Origin: Onchidella celtica
Taxonomy: Eukaryota > Mollusca > Gastropoda > Systellommatophora > Onchidiidae
NCBI GenBank assembly: GCA_963931925.1
Contig: OZ007571.1
Location: 14,217,506 to 14,281,505, forward strand
Direction: 5' to 3'
DNA length: 64,000 nucleotides
The notes under the pieces were generated by a model, which saw only the letters and a program-made list of their open reading frames with translations, did not search any database and was not told the origin of the DNA. This document shows positions 1-11,300 of the stretch, in pieces (position 1 is the stretch's first letter; each line of letters starts with the position of its first letter). Made by a program: the position numbers and the translations under genes.

Positions 1-450
1 TTATTGACATAATAATCCAGATATTTTGAAATACATGATCCAAAAAATCAGGGTAATTCAAGTACAAATGGCTGATCAAATAGCCAAGCTATGTGAAAGT
101 TGGCGGTGCCAAAGAAGTTCTAAATTCTAATTAAAGTGAATAGATTCACATGAGTATTATTTGTTTTCCAGACAATCTTTGAAATGGGAAGTTTCGTTTC
201 TATGCGTGCATTTTTGTTTTTTTCAATTCAGAATTCAGCATGAGTCTGAATTTGGAGGAAATTACACAATTAATGGAACCAGATCTGAAAAACGAGTTGA
301 AAAGCGAGTCGAGTCCAAAATTTGGTTATGTTTCATCCGTATATATCTGGTTAACCGGTTCGCGAACCGGATCTTTGCCCAGGCCTAGAAAGCACGTCGA
401 CGCGGTCAGGGCTACATTGTGCTAGGGAAAGGCAAGACGATGGGCAGAAT
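1..450. other. Unannotated left edge
   Basis: No feature is supported here. Short open frames exist but none has recognisable domain content, splice signals or repeat similarity to the rest of the window. Confidence 0.4.
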
Positions 451-454
451 ATAA

Positions 455-730
455 CATGGCTGACACGGTGGCCTAGAGGCATCTCATGCCGATGGTAACG
501 GGTTCGAATCCCGGTCGGTGCAGCATGTTGGAAGTTTTGGATTTTTCTCATATTTTCCTGTCCCTGATACTATTGGTAGGAAGGTTCGAGCACCTAGTCT
601 TCCCGGATAAGGACGAAAAATTCGGAGGGCCCGTGTGCCCGTTGCGCACGTTAAAGACACCTTGGCAGTTGGAAATCGAAAAGAGCAGGCCGCTGCCCAG
701 GCCAAATCTATATAATAAAGCTACAACAAA
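455..730 (+). repeat. tRNA-derived SINE, copy 1 (short form)
   Basis: This copy has a tRNA-like head. A box-like sequence TGGCCTAGAGGC lies at 469-480 and a perfect B box GGTTCGAATCC at 501-511. The family's shared body follows, with landmarks GGATAAGGACGAAAA, GGAGGGCCCGTGTG and GCGCACGTTAAAGA. Compared with the copy at 3046 it has lost about 11 bases between the A and B boxes. It stops after the GCCGCTGCCC motif, lacking the extra 3' module, and ends in an A/CAA-rich tail. SINEs of this kind are transcribed by RNA polymerase III and mobilised by a partner LINE; the partner is not identified here. Confidence 0.85.
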
Positions 731-1658
731 ACCCCTAATAGTCCTATGGACTCGGAAACTACACAACGCACCGACTTGAAATTTGGCACAAAGAATTATG
801 GGATAGCGAACATTGTTCCTATCGCTATACTCAAACAAAAGCGTTTGTTATTTCTGAGTTAATCGGTAAATGCGGTTATAATTAAAGACTAAATTCACGA
901 GAGCGTTTGATCCGAAATTTACGATCAATAAGATATTGATGTATGTTTCTAATAATAGCCTACTTCCGCCTACACATGGCGTTATCACTTCCTGTGATAT
1001 GTTCACTAACAAACAAACTAACCCGTGCGTAAATCATTGTCATTTGACGGATGCTGACGGGATGCGCAGGATGTCAACGCGCAAAGGGAGAGCAGTAAAA
1101 CTTATCTAAAAACAAACAAACAAACAAAAATAAATTAAAGCTAAAGGAACAGGCAAAATGAAGCAGTTCCATAATAATCTCCCAGAACTGAAACTAATAA
1201 ATCGATTTATCCCGGGCAGGGCCGGGCAACTCATCTAGTTCTTAAAAAAACCCAAACCAATGAATCCCTATAACAATAAGAAAAATGAAAACAAAAAAAG
1301 TGAGATGTAAATGCCAAAGGCAGCGAACCTCCTAAAATAAAGATCTAAACCCAGAATATAACATAATGGTAGGACCGAAGGAGAACCTATCAGATGCGCC
1401 CCACCAACAACCCATACGAGAAATCAGACTATTTATGTCATATTTTGTTTATTTTGTAGTGAATTTATCGGGCTCGACTATATTATGGGGTATTTGTGTA
1501 TTTATGACATGCAGACTGATAAGCTCAGCATTTCACCAGTGGTATCAATATTCAATGCTAGCAGACACAAACATATCATTTCACGTAACACAGCTGTGTA
1601 TTATACATAATGTGACGTTGCCAAAATACGAAGGGAAGTTTGTTCATAGAGTTCATGC
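731..1658. other. Spacer without recognisable gene
   Basis: AT-rich sequence with a (CAAA)n-like patch near 1111-1125. A 114-codon open frame at 1366-1710 runs into the inverted-repeat transposon and has no recognisable domain, so I do not call it a gene. Confidence 0.4.
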
Positions 1659-1666
1659 ATTAGCAC

Positions 1667-2062
1667 CACAGACTAATAAAATACCCAGACTGGATGAGCC
1701 CATTGTGTGACGTCACAAAACAGCGAAAGATCATGAACCACATTAGATTTACGGTTGCGACCGACGCTTCAGCATGGCTACAATGCAGCGGTCGCTAAAA
1801 GTCCATACGGTCATCATTATAACAATAAAAAAAAAAGGCAGCTGTAGACAATAAAATGAAAAGACAGGCAAGTTAATGCATTATTAATACATGTACAACC
1901 AATCTTGACAAATAAAAAGAAACTTCTACTGCAGATAGAACTAGAATCGGAATTTTCCGAGCGGCGGCCACGTTGGTTATACGGCCGCATCTCATTAACT
2001 TCCGTAAAAAACGACACAGCCCGAAGCTTGTGTTTCCAGTCTGGTTGATTTATTAGTCTGTG
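1667..2062. mobile_element. Inverted-repeat DNA transposon (non-autonomous), copy A, 8-bp TSD
   Basis: A 396-bp element. It begins CACAGACTAATAAA and ends with the inverse TTTATTAGTCTGTG; imperfect complementarity continues into CCAGACTGGA. It is flanked by a perfect 8-bp duplication ATTAGCAC at 1659-1666 and 2063-2070. It has no transposase frame. A second copy at 26626-30308 shares both ends and also has an 8-bp TSD (GCTTACAT), which confirms the boundaries. An 8-bp TSD points to a hAT- or P-type transposase, but the terminal bases fit the hAT consensus only partly, so the superfamily is open. Near the left end is a CRE-like palindrome TGACGTCA (1708-1715). Confidence 0.9.
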
Positions 2063-2070
2063 ATTAGCAC

Positions 2071-3045
2071 CCCGTGGCTCGCCGAGTCTCGACCGTCATG
2101 CATTTTGTGGTTTTGTGGACCACGGAGTTAAACGTAATCCCGTGCACTGGTGAGACTGAAATCAGACTGTCACATGCGTTGATTTAATGGAAGATCAAGA
2201 CCGAATCAAAAATCGAGACGAAACAGACGACAAACAAAAACAATGCGCTGCTCGCCTTGACATTTTCATTCCATAACAATGTTTCCACAAGGAATGAAGG
2301 AAAAACGAGGAGAGTGCACGCCGGGCGGGGAGCCTGGGGTGGGTCTGTGTGCATGTGTGGAAAAAAGGGCGTGTGTGTGTGTGGGGGGGGGGTGGGCTTT
2401 TTCAAGAGTTTTTGACGTCATCAAAATCCTACAAATCCTAAAACATTCTGATATCAAGAAATTGTTTTTTTGTTGTTTTTTTTTGTCGACATACTGTCGT
2501 ATTTTATGATGCAGCATTATTTACTTTCACTGTTTCTTAAGCATGCCATTTATTTCTAGATGTTATGTAACGAAATTTTTTTTTTTTTAATTCAATCATA
2601 AGTTTATAATGCTAGTATGAAACAACAACAACATCAACAACGACAAAAAAAAAAAAACAACCCTTCACATTAAAAAGAATAGAACTACAGTTGCAAACAA
2701 GATTATTTGTTTACATCTAGAATGTTTGTTTTCAGTTGAAAAAACGCCTTTAAGAACATCGAATTTAATCATTCGGATTCGCGTATGAGCAAACAGAAAA
2801 AAAAGTTGGCAGCGGCTACGTTTACGGCAGATTACGCTCATACCCCAATAGACAAAAAACAAAGAAAGGAAGCGCTGCTGTACAAACGGGAGTAAAGCCG
2901 AACAAAGAAAAATGGTGAGTTGTGTTCACCGGCTGCCGTAACCATAGCCACTGCCACTAAAGTGAAACGGCGAAAGCAAGATTTCTTAACAGACAAGAAT
3001 TACTTTTGTCAACTTATGGATGCCCATCCCTATTTCTTCCTTGGG
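2071..3045. other. Spacer with G/T simple repeat
   Basis: Contains a GT- and poly-G-rich patch at about 2345-2395 and several A or T homopolymers. No coding exon or RNA gene is recognisable. Confidence 0.4.
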
Positions 3046-3491
3046 GCCCACCGTGGCCTAGAGGCAAGGTGCTCCCCTCTCATGCCGAAGGTACCGGGTT
3101 CAAATCCCGGCCGAGGCAGGCATGTTGGAAGTTTGGGATTTTTTTCACAGTTTCCTGTCCCTGGTCCTATGGGAAGTAGGATCGAGCAACTAGTCTTCTC
3201 GGATAAGGACGAAAAGTTCGGAGGGCCCGTGTGCACATTGCGCACGTTAAAGCTATCTTAGCAGTTGGAAATCGAAAAGAGCAGGCCGAACAGGCCGCTG
3301 CCCGGGCAAAATTAAATAAAATTCATCCTTACCACTTCCTCCTGACCGGTGGGGCACTGTGGCGACGACATGCCTGCTCCGGTTGTGACTGGGCTGCAAT
3401 GACACAAAGGCAAATTTCCCATATGGGATTAATGAAGTATACAAAATACTAAAATACAAAACAACAACAACAACAACAACAAAAACAACAC
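3046..3491 (+). repeat. tRNA-derived SINE, copy 2 (long form, most complete)
   Basis: The most complete SINE copy in the window. The A box-like sequence is at 3054-3065 and the B box GGTTCAAATCC at 3097-3107, followed by the family body (GGATAAGGACGAAAA, GGAGGGCCCGTGTG, GCACGTTAAAG). A further 3' module of about 150 bp starts after GCTGCCCGGGCAAAA and contains ATTCATCCTTACCACT and GACACAAAGGCAAATTTCCC. The copy ends in (AAC)n at about 3462-3491. The same 3' module occurs in the antisense copy at 46633-46950. Confidence 0.85.
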
Positions 3492-4677
3492 TTTGTTTCA
3501 CCTCAGTTTTTATAGATTATGGAGTTAATCGGGACCGCGTGACGCTGGTGAGTCTGAAACAAGTCTGTCTCGCCTGTTGATTCAAAGGAAGTTCAGGTCT
3601 TGAGCACATACTGACGCAAAACATACTTTACCCCGTGGGCTACTGGCGTTAATCTCCATCATGAGTACTCATTTTCAAAAATTTCCATAAACATGCTTAA
3701 GGCTTCACGAAGGAGTGCACATCTGAAATAAAAATGTTTATCGTGTTATTGTGTAAACAGTCGTCCGTATAATTTCATTAAGTGGAGAAAGGGGTCAGTC
3801 GGGAGCTTAATTATAATGACTAGTAATTGCCCCATTCTTCGAATGGTTAAGCACAGCACTCCAGACCGAAAGGAATCAGCACAAAGACATTCATTGATGT
3901 CGAGACACTTTGGGTCATCCACAAAAAAATTGGCTATTAATAGATAGATAGGAGAATTTTCCAGGAAATGATGACGTCATGGGCTCATGTGTTCGTAAAA
4001 AGTGGATGATCAAAAGTAGACAATTAGCGGCATAAAGCAAACTCAAAAAATACTTCCCCACCTTTTCAAGACTCCAAATCTAAAAAAGAACCTTTTGCGG
4101 GTCGCAGGGCAGGCACATGTAAAATTTCACGCAAATCCGAGCTGTGTGAGCGGCAGTAGGTCTTGTTCAAAATCGTGTGATTCTTTTTTTTATATTATTA
4201 TTACATTTTCCTTTCTTTGAGCATTAGCTATAGAGTTCGAGGCGTGAGAGGCTTAGCCTTTCGACAAAGTTTTCTTGGCATGACTGACACTCCGAGATCT
4301 ATAATAAAACTATTTCATTTCGAGCTTGAAGCACACTATAAATGTTTCTACACAGTTTTCTTGGTATGAATGAATAGTACTCACCTCATCTGTATAACAT
4401 TATACTTGGTATCAAAATTTTCTTGGCGTGGTTGGATCTCAAGTGAACTTTAGTTCGAGAGTTTACATTTCCGGTAAGAGGCGGAAATGACGAAATTGAC
4501 GGAAGTACATTATCACGTCGTATTCGCAATCATGAATTGATAACTGATAACTATAACTGAATTTCTGGAAAAAGTAAAGAGTTTCGGGAAAAAATGAGCA
4601 CGACACGTACAGGCTTTATACACTTTATGTACATGTGCCAAGTTTCATTTCTCTACCGTGCGTAGTAAAAAAGCCTT
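3492..4677. other. Spacer, no gene recognised
   Basis: AT-rich sequence. Short phrases at about 4100-4160 and 4630-4660 (for example TGTGCCAAGTTTCATTTCTC) look like decayed transposon sequence, but no element boundary can be fixed. Confidence 0.35.
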
Positions 4678-6270
4678 AGTCGGAAGACGAAGTGGTGAAA
4701 TGTATGAGTAAATTGAAGCCCGACAAGAGTCCAGGTCCTGACAGGATCCACCCAAAACTACTGAGTGAATGCTTATCTCTTGCCAGGCCCTTATCTATGA
4801 TCTTCAAACAATCTCTAGATATAGGAGAGTTACCAAAAGAATGGAAACAAGCCCACATATGCCCAATTTTCAAGAAAGGAAATCGCTCACAGCCTGGCAA
4901 CTACAGACCAGTGGCACTGACAAGTATTGTTTGTAAGCTGTTGGAAACTATTATCAGAGATCACATCACCAAATACCTGAATAGAAACAAATTACTATCA
5001 AGACACCAACATGGTTTTCAAAAGGGAAGGAGCTGCCTCACAAACCTGCTGGAAACTCTGGAATCGTGGACAGAAGCTCTGGACAATGGAGATCAAGTAG
5101 ATTGCATCTTCCTTGACTTCCAAAAAGCTTTCGATACTGTCCCCTTCAATCGCCTCCTCTCTAAGCTGCACAGCTATGGCCTAAACATTAACATTTGCAA
5201 CTGGATACAGGCCTTTCTAACGGGCAGGAAGATGAGAGTATGTGTGAGGGGATGTTACTCGGAGTGGTCTCCAGTCACTAGCGGGGTGCCACAAGGATCA
5301 GTGTTGGGGCCACTTCTTTTCCTCTTGTACGTAAACGACATCCCTGACAACCTGAGTAGTAGTGTAAAGATCTTTGCAGACGATACTAAAATCTGGGAGG
5401 TGGTTAGAGACAGGCAAGATTGTGACAATTTGCAAAACAGCTTGGACACTATAAATAAATGGTCAGAGAAATGGCTGCTGAAACTTCACACTGGCAAATG
5501 CAAATGTATGCAGATTGCAAGCAACAAAGTAAAAAAGATCCCGTACACATACTCATTACAAGATGGTGGTGATCGTAGAGATTTGGAAATCATCGAAGAA
5601 GAAAAGGATCTAGGTGTCCAAATTTCAGACACTCTCAAGCCTTCACAACACTGTACTGAAACTGTGAAAAAAGTAAATTCCATATTGAGGGCTATGAGAA
5701 GGTCTTTTAACTTCCTCGACAAGACAACTTTCAAGATTATGTACAAAACCTTTGTGAGGCCACACCTTGAATATTGTGCCCAAGCTTGGAATCCGTACTT
5801 GAGAAAGGACATCGAACAGATTGAAGGGGTGCAACGCAGAGCTACGAAGCTTATCAAGGAGATACGAAACCTGCCATACTTAGAGCGCCTCAGCATTCTA
5901 GACATACAAACGCTTGAACAGCGCAGACTCCGGGGCGACATCATTGAGACCTTCAAATTATTAAAAGGTTTTGAAGATGTCGACTGGCAGCAGTTCTTTA
6001 TCAAGTCCACAAGCCTACACCTTAGAGGTCACAACCTAAAACTGGCAAAAAGAAGGTGTGCTCGCCTCCCAAGGCAATACTTTTTTAGCCAAAGAGTGAT
6101 AAGCACTTGGAATTCACTCCCAGAATACATCGTCCAAGCCGATAGTATCAACTCATTTAAAAACAGGCTTGACAGATATTGGAAACATCGAGATGGGTCA
6201 CTTACTAGCATTAGCTATCCAGACCCATTAATCCATAGGTATCCATAGGTATAGGTAGGAACAAAGTTGG
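4678..6270 (+). mobile_element. CR1/jockey-like LINE, 5'-truncated
   Basis: A 5'-truncated non-LTR retrotransposon. The frame opens directly inside the reverse transcriptase domain; an in-frame TAG lies at 4677-4679, so the 5' junction is close to there. The endonuclease and any first ORF are missing. The 3' end follows the stop at 6248 and carries an imperfect CCATAGGTAT-type repeat (about 6232-6258), consistent with the short-repeat tails of CR1/L2-group elements. No target duplication could be fixed. Confidence 0.85.
4692..6248 (+). pseudogene. LINE reverse transcriptase fragment
   Basis: A 518-codon uninterrupted frame encoding most of a non-LTR reverse transcriptase. It copies element RNA at a nicked target site. 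Visible motifs are KLKPDKSPGPDRIHP near the start, PIFKKGNRSQPGNYRPV (about 59-75), LDFQKAFDTV (about 141-150), SGVPQGSVLGPLLF (about 197-210) and the catalytic FADD (228-231). The usual C-terminal thumb and tail region (RPHLEYCAQAWNP onward) follows. There is no endonuclease, so the copy cannot be autonomous even though the reading frame is undamaged. It is closer to the CR1/jockey group than to the 15-17 kb LINE in this window. Confidence 0.85.
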
Positions 6271-6455
6271 GCCCAAGCTCCATTATTATATGATTACTCC
6301 CAAATCATCGTGATATAGCAGGTAAGAAAATAAATGTTGCTTTTTAATATGACCGCAAAATATTGTCTTTAAAAAATATGAAAAACCTGCTTCGAATTTG
6401 CATTAATCATGAAAATGTGATGAATTGGTGAAGTAACCGTTATTTCTAGCAGTTT

Positions 6456-6695
6456 TGACAATTCATGTCCTCAGGATGACAAGGTTCTCTCTCCACTTTT
6501 TGGTTGAACTAAGTTATACACTGCAAATAATTTCTACATTCCTTCTCCATCAAGCAGAAACGGTAGGTAATTTATAAGTATTACCAGCAAGAACAAAAAC
6601 TACGAGCTCATGAAAGTTCAATCATCAATATTTCTCAAAAGTTGACGGAAGGGAGTTGGGACCTTGTCATTCACGTAAGGATAATTATCATAAAC
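6456..6695. repeat. Dispersed repeat R1, copy 1
   Basis: About 240 bp that aligns by eye with 49196-49470 in the same orientation. Shared landmarks are CAAGGTTCT.TCTCCACTT.TTGGTTGAACT, GTAATTT.TAAGTATTACC and TTCAATCATCA.T.TTTCTCAAA. It is non-coding. The element type is unknown; no terminal repeats were found. Confidence 0.7.
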
Positions 6696-6955
6696 ATGTA
6701 ATGATTATTACCTGTTGTTTTTTTTTAATTTTTTTATTAACTTGCGGACAACAAAGGTATTGTATGTAACTGTTCTGGCACAGCATTATCTTTCATATTT
6801 TCGTGCTACATTGACAATGAGTTAGTAATATAGCCACTCCTTTGTTCATACTTTGTTCATACCCTTCTCTAGTGATCACACCAAGTTAGCGCTGTGACAA
6901 CGGGGGCAGAAAATGAATCCCCTTGTGGTCAGTGCGAGATCGTTATGTTGTATAC

Positions 6956-7575
6956 TGTAACAGCTGAGGTTGTTCTAGCACGTTATAGTAGGGGGGAGTT
7001 AGTTGATCTAACTACAACCCTTTAGAAAACGAAACTATTACAGCTGTAAAATAAATAAACACGAGATCCGACGATAGATTAAATAATACAAACGTTTAAT
7101 AACTGTATAGTGAACAATAAATTACTAGGAAGACACCAGCGAAACTAAATATCTACGCCACACAAAAGGAAACTCACTTACTCACCGACCAACCACTCAC
7201 ACAGGTCTATATATATAAACATTCCTACAGAAAGTTCCCGAAATAAACGTTACCTTTGCCCTCGCACAAACTAACCAATCACGCATCAATACGTCATCAG
7301 GTCACATCACTCAATGCCAAATCTGGCGTAAACATTCGTTTCCACAACGTTATCGAATATTCGGGAACATACTAATATTTACTGAACGAGTCAAAACACC
7401 TGACAACAAGCGAGCGAGGAAAAAAACTACTCACTAGAAAAGAAGGTCAGGTCACGGAGTACAGCACACTCTGACGGTAGTCAACAATAAAATGAAAAAA
7501 GTAGTGGACACATGCTCAGCCACCAGCACAACAACAAAACCGGGGGAGGGCAAGGGGTAGCCCGCAGATGCTACA
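6956..7575 (-). repeat. 3' LTR of the gypsy element
   Basis: This 620-bp direct repeat of 12913-13532 has 2 mismatches. It is the 3' LTR because the element reads on the minus strand. On that strand it contains a TATA-like stretch (about 7206-7216) and, about 110 bases further, ATTAAA (7095-7100). These are plausible promoter and polyadenylation signals by inference. The short G-rich stretch on its inner edge (about 7576-7590) is a weak candidate polypurine tract. Confidence 0.95.
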
Positions 7576-8345
7576 CAACTCCCCAATTTAAGTTGAATAT
7601 CTTTCAACTCCAAAAACATTATACAGCGTCTGCACTATCGTGAAATAATCTTATAGCACTCCCAATCTCACAAAGGTAGTTGCTAATTCTATTACAATTA
7701 ATAACAATTTCAGTGTCTTCCCGAATGTCATCACAAATACGATACAATGCAGTGTACTTTGCATCACTAATACCATAACTAATACAGTACCATCATTGCT
7801 TCCCAATAGTAAACAGTAGGCCTACTAGTCAAAATAACACAACGCCACCACTGTGGTGAAACAATGGTCAATGATATTATTACAAATCATATAAGGTGAA
7901 ACGATGGCCCATCGTTTACACAATGCTTCGTGCACGAATCATAGCATATAACTTGTTGTACATAACATGGTTATCTCCAAAATGTATAACTCATACGTAC
8001 AATGGCAAAAATACCAACACATACCGACCACTGATTAGGGTCTTTTCTTCATCATATTAGGTCAACACAAGTTACAACAATGCAATATAACACAAACACT
8101 GCTTGCTCGCAGTCCCCATTTGGGTTACATTTTCCAAAAATTACACCAAGTTCCATCGGTAACTAATATGACATAGCATAAAATCAAAATGTGACTAACA
8201 CATCATGACTCTCTATCAGCCATCAATTCCATATTCAGTCACAGATGAACTATGTCCCCAATTACAGTACAATACTGCCGTCCTAGAAATTCATCCAGTA
8301 GGCAAAAGTATGGGTTACAATGCATTTCACTGATAGTGTACTACT

Positions 8346-11300
8346 TTAAAATACCCTGCTCAGGAAATCGGCACAGACATTTTCTCTGCCTTTTACGTAG
8401 TGAATCCTGAATCGATAAGACTGTAAAAATAAACTCCATCGTAATAACTTTGGACTGTCAAACTTGGCAGAGTTCAAAAACTCTAATGACCGATGGTCAG
8501 TTTGGAGCACAAACTCCCTTCCATACAAATACAAAGTAAACTTTTTTACAGCCCAAACAATAGCTAAACATTCGCGCTCTGAGACCGAATATTTTGTCTC
8601 ACGAGGCAATAGCTTACGACTAGTATAGGCCACAGGGTACAACTTTCCCTCGTGTTCCTGCATAAGACTAGCGCCTAATCCGCGATCTGATGCATCAGTT
8701 GCTAAGACAAACTCTTTGGAAAAATCTGGCAAACATAACACGGGTTTGGAGATAATGACATTCTTCAAAGAGGTGTACGCTTTCTCCTGCGTTTCATCCC
8801 ACTGAACTATATTGGGCTGACCCTTTCTAAGTAAATCAGACAATGGTGATGCAATCGCTGAAAAGTTAGGAATAAATTCATGGTAATATCCCACTAATCC
8901 TAAGAATGCTTTCACTTCCTTCTTAGTGGTGGGTCTGGGTGCGTCTCGTACCTTACATACATTCTCTTCTAACAGGCCAATCATACCTTCTCCCACTAAG
9001 TGTCCAACAAAGTCTACTTCAGACGTTCCAATCAGACACTTCGATGGTCTTGCAGTTAATCCAGCTTGGTCCATCCTCTGCAGTAAGTCCTTGAGAGTCT
9101 TCACATGCTCGTCGAATGTCTCTGTATGAATCAGCAGGTCGTCCACATATGCTGTCACATTGTTCATTCCACGGATCAATGGCTTTACGATCCTGTTCAG
9201 CGTGGCTCCTGAGTTCATCATCCCAAAAGGCATCCGAATGAATTCATAGTGTTCGCCCATGGTGACGAACGCCGTCTTGGGAATGTCTTGCTCTCGAACT
9301 TTCACTTGCCAGTATCCCTTGCTCAGGTCAATCCGAGAGAATAATTTTCCTCTCGAGAGACTCTGAAACACTTCTGATGGCGCTGCTGTCGGATTAGGGT
9401 CAAATACTGTGATCTTGTTCAACCTCCTGTAGTCGATGCAGACTCGGTTGGATCCGTCCTTCTTCTTGACGACAACAATAGGTGAAGCATAAGCTGATGA
9501 GCTCCTTCGAATGATGCCCAGCCGTTCCATGGTGCTAAGCTCCTCCTTCAATGAGTCGCGCATAGCGTAGGGCACCGGGTATGGTCGTTGACGAACTGGT
9601 ACTTCTGTCGTCAGGTCGATGCGATGTTCACCCAACTGACAGCATCCAGGGAGATTGGTGAAGACGTGCTGGTAATTCTTCACCACATCGCAGAGTTCTT
9701 GACGTTGTTCCGATGTCAGTTGCGTTCCATACTGGACATCTCTGTAGCCTTCATTCTGGTCCCAGCTTCCTAGGTCGGCAAGGTCCTCCGTCGTTCCACC
9801 GTTGTCGCCTTCCAGGTCGCAGTCCTCGATGATTGTCATGCCAGCTGACTCCACGGGTTGACTCTTGTCCATCATGTCGTCCTCTGCCAGTACAGTCTCA
9901 GCACTATCACCGCCGCCGTCCTTTATGGCGTTGACATGTTCAGGCGTGGTATCTCTCCTACTGTTGTCCATCCCACACATCTCTGTCACAACAGGTCTCG
10001 GTTCCATTGCCACTGCTGCTGCTTGTGACGTCCTTGGAATGTATCTCTTGAGGAGGTTGGCGTGCAAGGTCTTTTCTTTTGCACCCATCTTGACTCTATA
10101 GTCGTTAACACCGACAACTGAGACTACCTTATATGGTCCCTTCCATTGGACTAGGAGCTTGTTAGTGTTCGTCGGCAGTAGCACCAACACTTCATCTCCG
10201 GGGCGGAACTTCCTCTCTCGCGCCTTCCGGTCGTAGTAGGTCTTCTGTCTACCTTGAGCCTTGGAGAGTTCTTCCGTCGCTAACTTCCATGTGTCCTCCA
10301 GCCTCTCACGTAGTTCCATGACGTACTGGTAACTGGTCTTCGTTTCCGGCTCCTCTACGTCCTTGGTCCATAGTTGTCGTAAGATGTGCATGGGTCCTCT
10401 CACAGTTCTCCCATACAGCAACTCGAATGGGGCAAACTTGGTCGACTCTTGGGGAACTTCACGATATGCGAAGAGCAGCGGGTTGATGTATCTGTGCCAC
10501 TGCTTGGGTTGCTCTGCGCACAGTCGTCTCAATGTTTTCTTCAGTGTGCCGTTGAATCGCTCCACCAACCCGTTGCACATAGGGTGGTAGACTGTAGTGG
10601 TCGACTGTCGAATTCCCAGTAGTCTATTCGTTTCCTTCATGACATCTGACATAAACTGGGTCCCTTGGTCGGACAAGATCTCTTCGGGCACACCCAAACG
10701 GCTGTAGATGTTCACTAAGGCTTCTGCTACCGTTTCTGCGTCGATCTTCTTCAAGGGTGTGGCTTCGGGGTAACGAGTAGCGTAGTCTATGTACACCAGG
10801 ATATACCGATGTCCACCTTCACTTGGGGGGTCGATAGGTCCTACTAAGTCCACGGCCACTCGCCTAAATGGTACGTCCACTACTGGCATACTCTGCAGGT
10901 GCACCTTTGGGGTCGCTCCTTTGTTCACCGTCCTCTGGCATATGTCACATGAGCGGCAGTATCTCGCGACGTCACCTTCAATTCCAGGCCAATAAAAATT
11001 GTTCATAACTCTGTCTTTGGTTTTCTTCACGCCGAGGTGTCCTCCGACGATCGAGTCGTGGGCTACACTCAGTACATACTCTCTCAGTTTCTCGGGTAGT
11101 ACCACTTGCCTTATAACAGTCGCCTGTCTCAGGTCCTTGTAGATCCGGTACAGTACTCCTCCATGTTTCTCAAAATGAACAGATTTATTGCCTCTATTAG
11201 TTGGGATCTTCTTCTGCCCTAACTTCCTAATGACTTCGTCTTCTTCTTGGAGTCGGATAAATTCCTCTCTATCCACTCCCGCGTGCCGTTCTGTCCTCGG

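Noticed and set aside
471..515. Genuine tRNA gene at the SINE heads
   Set aside because: A and B boxes are good, but the acceptor and anticodon stems do not form and the same head continues into a repeated SINE body at 455, 3046 and 42417.
1366..1710. 114-codon plus-strand ORF
   Set aside because: No recognisable domain, and its end lies inside the inverted-repeat transposon.
1817..2017. 66-codon minus-strand ORF resembling the LINE N-terminus
   Set aside because: It is transposon copy A sequence. The similarity arises because the LINE ORF opens into the same transposon in copy B.
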